Assembly: GCA_964036665.1 (NCBI GenBank)
Contig: OZ038526.1
Coordinates: 9,176,001-9,240,000 of the forward strand
DNA length: 64,000 nt
Reading direction: 5' to 3'
DNA from: Gordius sp. MW1
Taxonomy: Eukaryota; Nematomorpha; Gordioida; Gordea; Gordiidae
A program made the position numbers and the translations under genes. Position 1 is the first letter of the stretch, and each line of letters begins with the position of its first letter. Below, piece after piece: positions 10,501-19,257 of this stretch. Under the pieces are notes generated by a model, which did no database searches, was not told the origin of the DNA, and worked only from the letters and a program-made list of their open reading frames with translations.

Positions 10501-12122
10501 ACTTGTGATTTTTAAATAGATCCCGAACGTTTTTTTCAAAACGTTTAAAATAAACAAAACTGGAGAATTTTTGTTAAATAAACAGCCTTGCTTAAAGTTC
10601 TAATAATATTGGATGAAAATGGTTTTATGCAACTACAAGTACGAGATTTAAACGACGGGTCGCTTGTTGGAAGAAATAACAAGTTGTTTGAGACTTATGT
10701 TATTTTAATATGATTATTATTTAACAATTATGGTTGATTTAATAGCAAAAAATTTGCATTTAAAAGGCAGCAAGATATAAAAGAATATTTTTCGTGAGGG
10801 TCTAGGCTGGGCTCGTGCTTTTCGAAAAAATTAGCGGGCCGGTTCGGCAAATAATTTAGTTTCAACGGAATGTTGGGGCAATTACATCTAAAAACCTATG
10901 CATATCTATATTTCAAACAATGGCTCAGGTTGGCATATACAGAACATTTAAAAGGAGCTCTCTGCAATTGCCTCCTTTAAAGAAAGACCACAGGCAAAAA
11001 AGGGTCACAAAAGTTAAATAATTTAACTGTTAATGCTTTTTTTGTACATACATATTAATAAAGATATTATTTATGCTTTTTATTAAAAAGAGATGCACCG
11101 ATACCACCATTTTGTGCCGATACCGATACCAGCCGATACCTAAGATTTTTTTGCCGATACCGATACCATGCCGATACTTATAATAAAAAAAAATTTTATA
11201 TGCAAATTAATAACTCCATAGTGTATCTAAAGAAACCATCTAAGGCTTAATATATAATAATTTTTAAAATAAAACAATATATACTTAAAAGCGCAGTTAT
11301 TCAGGACAGATGGTCAATGAGTTTATTATACTCCGCATAGAAATATTTATAGCCAATCAAATCAAACAATTTCAAAAAATTTAAAAAGTCCTCTATTTTT
11401 TAATGGTAGGAGATACTATAAATATAATTTTTTGAATTTCATATTGAAAAAGGTATCGGCTTTGTAATTGCCGATACTAGCAAAGTATCGGCCGATACTT
11501 TTGGCAAGGTATCGGCGCCGATACCATGCCGATACTTGGTATCGGTGCATCTATATTAAAAACCCATTGTAAATATTGAATGTATGTAATTTAGCTATTT
11601 TTGTTTAATCGAAATTTTTTGAAAATTAATTCCGCCCCCACCTTTGAGTAATCCTACCAACGCCACTGATGTAAGTAAATTTAATAAAAAAAATTTGATT
11701 TATCAGTTTTTTGGGAACCCCCCCCCCCGCCTACTCCACTAAAAATGCTTCAAAATTTATCAATTTAACAATATATTAATTTAAAATCTCAAAGTTATCA
11801 AGTGAAGGGTTAGTTTATTATTGAAATATAATACCCTTCGTTAGTGAGAAATAATGAAGCTTATTGAAGCATTAAAATAATTTGTCAATAATGATAAATT
11901 GTCATTTTGAAAAGATATAAAAATACCTGATACTCTGATGCATCCACTAACAAGAAAAATCAGGAAAGTGAAAAAAAGCTGGAGTTTGAGGTTGATGTTG
12001 CGGTTAGGTAAGTGAATTTTGTTTGTATCGTTTCTAACATTCACTTTGGGTTGTTGCACATGTAAATTATATCCAATAACTTCAGGTGAGCGATGCAAAT
12101 CGAAAGTCATTTTTCGATTCAT
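1555..12122 (-). CDS. FST: Follistatin (secreted activin/TGF-beta antagonist), 5 coding exons
   Basis: Five minus-strand exons join in phase: 12122-11927, 9217-9023, 8872-8651, 2197-1970, 1886-1555, giving 390 aa with stop. Exon 1 (residues 1-65) has a hydrophobic signal-like segment (LQLFFTFLIFLVSG) at about 47-60. Exon 2 (66-130) is the follistatin TB domain: CW..C..., the KEECC block and GAPNC..C. Exons 3, 4 and 5 each carry one follistatin/Kazal domain (about 132-205, 206-281, 283-355) with CGSD.RTY, CGTDN.TY and CGSN.KTY cores, then a tail with an NLT site. One TB plus three FS domains is the exact architecture of follistatin, which binds activin-type ligands outside the cell. Donors and acceptors are GT-AG, all phase 1. 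The long stretch of about 45 residues before the hydrophobic core is odd; only two ATGs are available in this exon. A shorter FSTL3 has two FS domains, so follistatin proper fits better. Confidence 0.92.
2555..2790 (+). repeat. Purine-tract repeat, inverted copy of 37745-37990
   Basis: The unit starts with a short hairpin (GGGCCTTCGGCCC), continues through a G/A-only tract of about 60 bases (GGGAAGGGAAGAGGGG type), then GACGACTCATC, then TTGCTATGCAATTTATGGGC, then a TATAGGGGGG-TATTAAATGC segment. The same order appears reverse-complemented at about 37745-37990, 35 kb away. It lies within follistatin intron 3. Function unknown; it behaves as an interspersed repeat. Confidence 0.7.
3025..3990. 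repeat. Tandem array of SINE-tail units (about 107-127 bp each)
   Basis: Units begin with TTTTGGCCAATGGTCA, followed by a T-run and CCATTGGTCAGCAGCC; CCAATGG and CCATTGG form a small stem. They then read ..GACGGCCAAAAAGTCATAATAGCAATGGTAGTAACAGGAAC.. into an A-rich stretch. Starts are near 3029, 3127, 3234, 3343, 3472, 3599 and 3893, with half a unit at 3786. The unit is the reverse complement of the conserved tail of the SINE-like repeats at 6119-6345 and 35508-36046. A block of roughly 280 bp (about 3480-3775) is repeated as about 3786-4065, so there is also a higher-order duplication. The short open frames here are repeat artefacts. Confidence 0.85.
3722..4262. repeat. 61-bp tandem repeat around AATTGCATAGCAATT
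   Basis: Units of about 61 bp, ACTAGTTAAATTGCATAGCA then ATTAAAAGTAAACAACTTTT and a TTATTTATGTTTATTATATA stretch, start near 3725, 4014, 4075, 4137 and 4196. Each includes a near-palindrome AATTGC-ATA-GCAATT. The same near-palindrome occurs next to the SINE heads and the purine-tract repeats, so it belongs to this composite repeat family. Confidence 0.8.
4270..4400. repeat. Two direct copies of a 60-70 bp unit
   Basis: AACACAGCGAGGGAGATAGA followed by GATGAGGGGTGGGGCACCTCTT occurs twice, starting near 4276 and 4336, each followed by a CATAGCAATTAAAAAT segment. A local tandem duplication. Confidence 0.75.
4437..4495 (-). repeat. SINE head fragment, reverse orientation
   Basis: Repeated GGACAACGGACAACGGACAA, then CGAGCCCATAAATTGCATAG: the reverse complement of the GCTATGCAATTTATGGGCTC / TTGTCCGTTGTCCGTCCG start of the SINE-like copies at 6119 and 35508. 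No tail follows. Confidence 0.6.
4732..5235. mobile_element. hAT-type element remnant, left end clear, right end uncertain
   Basis: TAGAGACCTGCACGGCCCC at 4732 matches the terminal consensus (TAGAG-ACC/CCC-TGCA) of other hAT elements here, followed by GC-rich words (GGGCTCGGGCC, GGCCCGCGAGCCC) in an AT-rich background. A possible right end, GGGCCTGGTCTA, lies near 5220-5231, but flanking 8-mers do not match, so the right boundary is a guess. Confidence 0.4.
6119..6345 (+). repeat. SINE-like repeat with tRNA-type B box
   Basis: Starts TGCTATGCAATTTATGGGCT, then TTGTCCGTTGTCCGTCCGTC, then GGTTCGATACCCGGAGAGGG, in which GGTTCGATACC fits the RNA polymerase III B box (GGTTCGANNCC). An A/T run follows, then the shared tail TTGTTCTTGTTAATACCATT .. 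GACTTTTTGACCGTGTCCTG .. GGACAATGGAAAAAATGACC. Other copies are at 6380-6600 and 35508-36046. The tRNA relation rests on the B box and the terminal GAGGGCA; no complete cloverleaf is visible. Confidence 0.6.
6380..6600 (+). repeat. SINE-like repeat, second copy with doubled head
   Basis: GCCTATGCCTCTACTGATAT and GCCTATGCCTCTACTGATGT occur in succession, followed by GGGTTCGAATCCCGGCGAGG, a perfect B box. A further GGTTCGATACCCGGAGAGGG follows, then the shared tail from about 6555. The start GCCCTCCCC could pair with GAGGGC at the 3' side as in a tRNA acceptor stem. The same arrangement is at 37568-37735. Confidence 0.6.
7478..8110. repeat. Interspersed repeat related to 34117-34565
   Basis: GAGTAAATTATTCCTATAGA-CTAG at the start and GAAAAAGAGGTACACC at the end have counterparts in the same order at 34117-34565 (GAGTAAATTATTACCATAGA-CTAG .. 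GGAAAAAGGGTACACG). This copy is interrupted by the small element at 7510-7701. Family not identified. Confidence 0.5.
7510..7701. mobile_element. Small poly-G MITE, CATGGGCGTAGC family
   Basis: A 192-bp element with inverted ends CATGGGCGTAGC and GGCTACGTCCATG, a G-run near one end and C-runs near the other. Flanks are GACTAGTT (7502-7509) and GACTTGTT (7702-7709), a 7/8 match, so it makes an 8-bp target duplication as hAT elements do. Non-coding. Confidence 0.75.
8270..8593. mobile_element. Poly-G MITE, CATGGGCGTAGC family
   Basis: Inverted ends CATGGGCGTACCC and GGGTACGCCCATG with long G- and C-runs inside. Flanks CATGCTTG and CATGCATA (6/8). It sits about 60 bp downstream of follistatin exon 3 (donor at 8650), inside intron 3. 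Non-coding. Confidence 0.75.
9218..11088. other. Follistatin intron 1, mostly unassigned
   Basis: Together with 11089-11926 this is intron 1 of follistatin. It contains a poly-G/poly-C patch at 9534-9590 beginning GTGGCGTAGG (remnant of a poly-G element) and GC-rich words at 10240-10370 and 10795-10870 (GGGCCGGTTCGGC, GTGCCGGGCC), probably an old hAT remnant. Otherwise AT-rich with no gene seen. Confidence 0.45.
11089..11553. mobile_element. hAT-type MITE with GATACC/GGTATC words
   Basis: A 465-bp element with ends AGAGATGCACCGATACC and GGTATCGGTGCATCTA, and many CCGATACC / GGTATCGG words inside both ends. It is flanked by exact 8-bp duplications TATTAAAA (11081-11088 and 11554-11561), the hAT hallmark. 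Non-coding; within follistatin intron 1. Confidence 0.85.
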
Positions 12123-15100
12123 TTAATACCGAGAGCTATATTCGTTTAATGCTTACAAAGTACGTTTTATGAAAAATGACCCAAGAAAAATAAATGTGAC
12201 ACCGATCGATTGGGTTAGTTCAAATGCGGATAGACAAAGTCTGAGGAGTGGGAGAAAAAGAGGTAATTATTTGAGCCGATTTTTTGGGCCAAAGAGATGT
12301 GGTTTAAAAATATGGTTTTGGACCTGGGAGTTATATAGCCTATGTACCGCCGTTTAAATTATTCACGATACTCTTGAGCAAGACGGTATGGATGCTATGG
12401 TTGACTGAAGGCCCCACAAACTTTATCGGGATTAAATTGAGCCATTTCTATGGTAAAAAAGAAGGGACAATGGAAAAAAGTCTATTTTTTATTTTATAAA
12501 GGGTTTATCCTAGTTAAATGTTTGATTGATTTACGGGCATCGGACAAAGGAATTCGGTAAAAAGTGTCTTAGCAAAGGGGTGAAGCTGGCTGGTACATGA
12601 GAATATAAGTTTAGGCATAAATGCTTATATACATTTATATAATTTAGACATTTGTTTGATGTCATACCGAATCCATAGGGATATGTAAGGGTAGGGGGCT
12701 TTAAGTCTGAGACATTCTTTTGTGTGCGTAAGCGCTAGTAGTAACCTACCCTCTCTAGTATCATACTTTCGTGTCGTCTGAGAGCGGCAAGTGTCTTCTG
12801 ATAATTCCCTTAAAAATGCCGCCATCCCATTTTGAGCTCATCAACGTGTTAAGTAACGAGAACACAGGGACGAACTGAGAGTACAAGCCTTTTTTTTAGT
12901 GCTTAATAAATAATGGTTTACAAAAAATTAGACGATAAACTTTTAATCTTAGTGTGTGTGTGTGTGCTAATAACAAATTTACGATCTCTCACAACAGGGA
13001 CTAAATTGAATTAAACACAAGGAAGGAATCGGGTAAGCATTTATGGGAGTAGGGCTCCTATTGCTATCGTATTTGGGCTTGCGTCTGATATATGACAAGC
13101 TGATGGGTACATGTCGCGGCGATCGACACAAACGCAAAACGAGGGGTTTAAGAATTTGTCCCTCTTTCTTTGGCACGTTATGACTAGAGCGACGGACATT
13201 TGAATTAATATGCTTCCACGCGCATAATTTAACTTTAATTACGCATCTAAAGGTAAAAAAATATTTTGCTGTGACTTCCTGTGTCATCACTTCATATTTC
13301 ATTGTGAGTCATAAGGTTAGGAACCGAATTATCAAAATATTTCATGGAATTACCTCAACTCGATGCCGTCGCGAGTGTGGGTCGTCGCTAGGTTGTTGTT
13401 GTGGTGTTGTTTTGATGGCACAATAACAGCAGCGGACTTACAAGGGTCATTCACAAAAGTTTTCGTCGAGGAGGAACGCAAAAGTTCAATTATTGACTCA
13501 ACTTTCTCGCTCATCAACATTCCATAGCAACGGCGAAGCTAAAAGTCGGCAAATAACATCATTTATTACGTGGACCAGGCCCTAGGCAAGACAAGCACGT
13601 TTTTGTCAAAGGTATTGAAAGCGGCTCACATACCAACCTCACTTAATTTTTAACTTTAATCTCTGCCATTTTAAGCGCCCCTAGCTTGCGCGCCTTAATG
13701 TCTACTATTTGTTATGGGGTGTTAGAGTACTTACCCTTTGAAAAGGGATGATGACTCATACAGTAGCAGCGTTCTTTGACGCATCGCAAACTTAGGGGGT
13801 TCGTATAATATGAGGTGAGATTGCTAGCCATTTACACGCGACACACGCCCTTTTTATGAACTGCAAATCTAGACGTGACATCATTAAAATGTGAAGTAGA
13901 CAAATCGAGACAATAAACTTAGATGATCGACTAGACGATATTCTTTCACATCTAAAGAAACGTTCCCTCTTTTGCGCCCGCCCCCTCTCCGTTTATTTCT
14001 TTCTAAACACTGACTGCACTACTAAACTCACACACAGTGTTTTTTTCCCTTTGTCAAATTAACATTCCCCAGTCTACACTCTACAACTACTACAATTAAA
14101 TATATAATGTGTCTGGTCCAGGAGGTCATACTTGTTTTTGTCATAATTGTCCGATACATAATTTAAATATGAATGTCATAAATAATGTTCCCTTTAAATT
14201 CCAGACTCTTTTTTGGTCATAAAGTAGAGAGAAAATGTGATGAAGATTCGCTAGTAATGTATACATAGGCACGATCAACAAGGGGGTATTGGGGTAAGAA
14301 AGGAAAAAAACATTTTTTTGTCCTCCCCTATTTTTGTCTCAAAGGAAGACACTAGACGAATGTCATTAAAAGCGGAGCGAGCGGTTTAATAAGATGCAAA
14401 GCCCCTCTGTGTCTGCCTGCCCATCTTTTTTTATTTGTGCCGCTATTTTTTACACACAAACACCCACCCACACGCACACATTATAAAACTTAAGTATTAT
14501 ACTTTACAGAGCGTGAAGACGTTAACGAGGTCTAAAAAGCGAAAGACGCGAAATAATTTGTCTTTGTAGCGCTAAATTGGTATTATTGTCTCGTTTGAGG
14601 TGCCGAGAGGTCCAAGACGTCTGAGAAACCGTACTTTATCCCACAACCCAAAAACATGAAAGTGTAAAATGGTGTTTATTTCACAGACTATTTTTAAATG
14701 ATTTAAGGGAGGGGGGTAAATGTAATTTGAGTATGAGTTTGTGAAGATTAATGCAAATCATTTATCGGCAACCCTTTATGTTTGTCCTTTCGTACGGTGT
14801 CAAAAGTTCGAAAACCAACATCACGAACATCCCCCTTTGGTGGTCTAAAAGATGTGGATGTAAATAACACACCGACGGTTGTTTTTTGCCTTTTGAATAT
14901 TCCCAAGAGGTGATTCCCCCGACCCCTGGCTTTGAGCTTAATTAATTAGTCATTCAGAGTTACTATTCTGTCCCCTACCCATAACGCTGTGTCCTGCATC
15001 GTCATGTGATCAAAATTAAAGTCATGCCTATAATTTAATTTATTCACCTAAACCTAGTAAAAAGATGAAAACTTAACATTATTGATTAGTTAAAATAAAG

Positions 15101-15510
15101 TAAGTATATCCTTTTATTTAAGTTAATTCTGTGTTCAAAAAAAGCCTATAGAATCCAGCACGAACTAAGTCAAGCTGCTTAATTTTATCCGGTTAATTTA
15201 AAATGCCAGGTCTTTTGAACACGAGAATAACAATTAGTGGGTCCCTTAAAAGATAAGTTTTAATGCCAAGAATTGTAAAGAAAAATTTGTTTACGATATA
15301 ATTTTGAAAGAGTATCGGGTAATATAATATTTCTAGTCAGAAGAAAATGTTTTAGTAAAAGGTAACAATGCTAAAACTGCAACTAACCGCCGAATTGCGC
15401 TTTAAAAAAGACATAGTATACATTTTTTAGTGTTAGAAAACATAAAAATATTAAATATGTTTCAATGCAAAAATAAGCTTGTGCTATAAAATGTTTTCTA
15501 GAAGTGGGGA
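12123..15510. other. Follistatin 5' flank, repeat-poor region
   Basis: About 3.4 kb upstream of the follistatin start with a more even base composition than its surroundings and no recognisable transposon ends. It has a short GT microsatellite at 12953-12966. Short open frames here (for example 12979-13302 on minus) show no family features. Likely promoter, 5' UTR and regulatory DNA of follistatin; this is inferred from position and lack of repeats. Confidence 0.45.
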
Positions 15511-15511
15511 C

Positions 15512-16384
15512 TAGAGTCCTGCACAGGCCTTGAATAACAGAGGCTTTTAAATCCGGGCCTCGCATAATTGAGAAACAAATTCAATTTATTAAAAACAATA
15601 AATGACATAAATTTATAAAATGAAAGATAATTATTTTTTAAACATTCATTTATTCCTTTCGCGCGATTTTTCATCTATCACCAATTTTGTGTCAAATGGA
15701 TCAAAAAAACCTATTTCTTATAACTCATAGAAAAAGGAACTGTACACAAATTAATTTAGGCTGGTGAATAATTTAAGCCAGGCTATCCATTGGTGTACAT
15801 AAACAAGATGGAATGGTTATCTTAAACAGCATGAAGTAAATTAATTTGTTCATAGGAATCGGGGTCAAAGTAGCAGAATGATGAAAAAGTAGCAGAAAAA
15901 TATTTTTTTAGATTATCAATATATTAGAATTAAATCTCAAATGGGGAGGGAATTTGATGTGCAAATAACCCTAACCCAACCTAAAACGCCAACCTAGAAC
16001 ACTAACCCTACCCTCATGACCAATCTTGATCTGATCAATTTGGCTGCTTTTTTTCTGTTACTTTGACCCGATGCCGTTCATAGTGTGTAAAATGTGTCCT
16101 TGAATTGGACTCTTACTTCAAAATACAGTGAGTACAACAAATTTGAGGTTAACCCCTTTTTAAATGTGTTTGGATAGTTCGTTATATTCTTGTTATTGTA
16201 TCAAATTATTCAATAAAAAACTTCATAAATATGTTTTCCTAGGATTTCTTTTATATTTCTATGATTTCTGGGCAGGACCCTGTATATAAATTTGTAAAGA
16301 TTTGGGCCCGTCCGAAACCCTTAATTTTTTAAATTTAAAAATTCGGACCCGGGCCGGGGCCAGAAAAGTGAATTTTGCAGACTA
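15512..16384. mobile_element. hAT-type non-autonomous element
   Basis: Starts TAGAGTCCTGCACAGGCC and ends TTTTGCAGACTA, imperfect inverted ends of the TAGAG-type; GGGCCGGGGCC lies near the right end. Flanks GTGGGGAC (15504-15511) and GTGGGGGC (16385-16392) match 7/8. 873 bp, non-coding. Confidence 0.65.
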
Positions 16385-17455
16385 GTGGGGGCAAAGTTCC
16401 TTTCATAGGGGGCTAAGCAGTGGTAAAATGGTTCAAGATTGTCCAGATACACCCTTTCTCGAGTTAAAAACATAAACTTTTCAATTTTTGTTAAAAAGTA
16501 TTATTTAAACTAAAAAAGTTAAATATCATGTCAAACTAGAATCCATTAAGAGGTATTTGAGTTTTAAAACCGAGCTTTCTTTTTGACAATAACACACTCA
16601 TTACCTTATTCCGCTTCCCAAACAAAAATGTCTTAAAAACGCCAAAGGCAATTTTTTTCTGAATAAAAAAAAATTAAAGGTAAACATAAAATCATTATTT
16701 AAAACGTTCATAAAACATAACCAAGTGTATGGATCTAAATTATAGGTTCAAAATCTAATATACAGAAACTCTTTAAGTTTTTGTGCTCTTTATATACCAT
16801 ATTTAAAAGAATAATTATTTTTTCAAAATTAAAAAATTTATTTCCGTTTTTTTACTTAATCTTCGAAATAATTGATTTTAAAACAAATTACGAGAAGGGA
16901 TTAGAGAAGTTGCAAGTGTGGTTAAAAAAGTTTCTTTTACTGAAAGGAATAAATTAGATGGCCTATGTCTTTTTTATTTAACAAATACATCTCGTAAACA
17001 AACTGCTTACATTTTAGGTATAACCTTTTGTTAAAATTAAAAAATGGAGTCTTTCAAGCTTAGCTTAAGTATAGCATATGTAATATGAATTCAACCCTTC
17101 TAGTCCTACTTCCTTATTTATAAAACGTATACGAATTTAGCTTTTAAATTTAGTAAAAATTTGTAGAATTTAATGACAATATTAGTGGTCTTATTGTTGT
17201 TATGATGTAGGCACGCTTTATAAAATCCACGCTGGAGTAATTACAAGGTGTACCCTAACCATTAATAAAGTCCGTGTCCCCGTTTTACTAATATTCATCC
17301 CTCATGGCATAAATCTTAGCTAAAACCACTAAAGTAGGAGCGCTGGTGATTAAACCCGCCAAATGTGCCATATTTTTTAGTTACATTTAATAAAACCACT
17401 CTCAGTTTAACTAGACTGCACAGCACAGGACACAGGTATTGCTGGCAATAACAAC
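16385..17455. other. Gene-free AT-rich sequence
   Basis: I see no coding exon, RNA gene or clear transposon end in this stretch. Confidence 0.4.
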
Positions 17456-18258
17456 CAGAGGTCAGATTTGTTAGGAATTTTCTGCCCGAACCCGGCCCGG
17501 TTCAATTCTCTAACCTCATTGCCCGCCCGAGCCCCCCCGAACCCTTCTGGTGTCCGCCCGAGCCCGCCCGAAACATTAATGCTGCCCGAAATGCCCGGCT
17601 CGAAATATTAAATTTGCCTGTTAGGCTTTTGCGGCCTCAAATTCTTTCAATATTTAAAAGTCGAATGATTTTTTAAATGAAACTTTTGTGCTTTAATTTT
17701 AATCACAATTGGTCAAAAAACGTAGTATTTGGTCTTTCTAAAATATTTGAGCTTTGCGATAGCGATGGTGATAAGGGAATCCTAAAGGCGAATTGGAAAA
17801 GCCTTGTTAAATCATTTGTTAAAAAAATTTAATGATATTATAATAAAATTTAACACTTTCAGGCGTTGTATCAATTTGGGCGTGACGATTTTGTACTATG
17901 TATTGACGGCACATGCGCATTACGAACAATGAAAGGGCTGCATAAATATAAATATTTTAATCCTTTCCATAACCTAGCTAGGGACTTGATGGAAATAAAG
18001 GGGTTCTGGCAAGAATTGTAAAAATAACTTGGGGACGGATGGCGATTTTTTAGCATTTCCATATGCAATTTAATGAAAAGTAACACAAAAATACACTATC
18101 TAAAAAATCTCATTAAGCCCGAATTGCCCGAATCCTATCTTCTTCGTGCCCGCCCGAGCCCGCCCGAAAATAAAAATTTATGACAGTTGCCCGGCCCGAC
18201 CCGGCCCACGGGCCGGGCCGGGCCTGTTCGGGCAGCGGGCCGGGCAATCTGATCTCTG
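17456..18258. mobile_element. hAT-type non-autonomous element, exact 8-bp duplication
   Basis: 803 bp, starting CAGAGGTCAGATTT and ending AATCTGATCTCTG, with many GCCCGCCCGAGCCC-type words inside both ends and a GGCCCACGGGCC palindrome near the right end. Flanking 8-mers ATAACAAC (17448-17455 and 18259-18266) are identical. Same family as 42437-43923. Non-coding. Confidence 0.9.
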
Positions 18259-18624
18259 ATAACAACTAACTAATACCCCCTTAGAATATATCTAATGGCA
18301 CTATGAGTTACGCTAAAATAAGCACTAGTGTTGCAAATAGACCTGGGTCTGTTAAACGACCTTCAGTTTAAGTCGACGATCAAAGCTTGTTAGTGTATTA
18401 TGTTTAGTCAACAATTAGGCTTAGTCATACTTCCTTAATAGATCAAAGGTTTTTCATCCGTATTAATTAGTCGCAATTTGGGTAGGCTTAGGTGTTTTGG
18501 GGTAGGGGTGAAAAATAGCATGCATGGATATTTTTTATTTGATCATTTAATGACTTTAGAGATGTAGATAGCTTTTTAATTGTACGAATTCAATTATAAT
18601 AATGGTTGGGCTATAATTTTAGAA

Positions 18625-19050
18625 ATAAATTTGTCAGTTGACAATTGTCATAGTTGTCATTTAAGGAGCTAAATAAATACTTTATACAAAAACCTGTGGG
18701 TTAAAGTGTCATAAAAATGTTGCAAATTTTCAATTTCAATTTGTCGACTTATCGTGGTGACAATTTTTATAATTGGCGATTATAAAACAAAATAAATTCT
18801 TTCAAAATTAATGGGTTAGGGTGTCATAAACTTGTCGTAAATATAAAATTTAAGTTGTCAACTTATCTTGGTGACAATTGTCATAATTGTAGTTTATGAA
18901 CTAAAAATAAATTCCTTTGACGAAAATTGATGGGTTAGGTCGTCATAAGATAGATTCAAATATAAAATCTAGATTTGTCAACTTATCTTGGTGACAATTG
19001 TCAAAATTGTCGCTTATGAAGCAAAATATATTCTTTTAACAAAAATTGCC
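18625..19050. repeat. Tandem repeat, period about 118 bp, four copies
   Basis: Four diverged units each contain a TTGTCRACTTATCTTGGTGAC-like word and a GACAATTGTCATAATTGT core, then a spacer with AATGGGTTAGGGTGTCATAA. The GACAATTGTC core is palindromic. Units start near 18630, 18745, 18860 and 18980. Function unknown. Confidence 0.75.
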
Positions 19051-19174
19051 TCTTAAAAGATTGAAGAGCTCGTCAGACCGAAAATTATTGATAATTAATT
19101 ATTTTACATAATTAATATTTTTAACACCTATATATTGCTTCTTATATCAGTGAAATTAAAATCTAAAAAAACCT

Positions 19175-19257
19175 TATACTGGCCCGGGCCGGGCCCGGGC
19201 TTGTAAATTTTTACAACGGGTGGGCCGAGTGACCTACACAAGCCCGTTTAGGTCTCT
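19175..19257. mobile_element. hAT-type right end, left end not found
   Basis: CTGGCCCGGGCCGGGCCCGG leads to TTTAGGTCTCTA, the inverted form of the TAGAGACCT terminus seen elsewhere. I found no matching left end with a target duplication; TAGACCTGGGTCT near 18341 is a weak candidate. Confidence 0.4.

Noticed and set aside
12979-13302. 107-aa open frame on minus upstream of follistatin
   Set aside because: No domain, no signal, no splice partner; composition like random translation.
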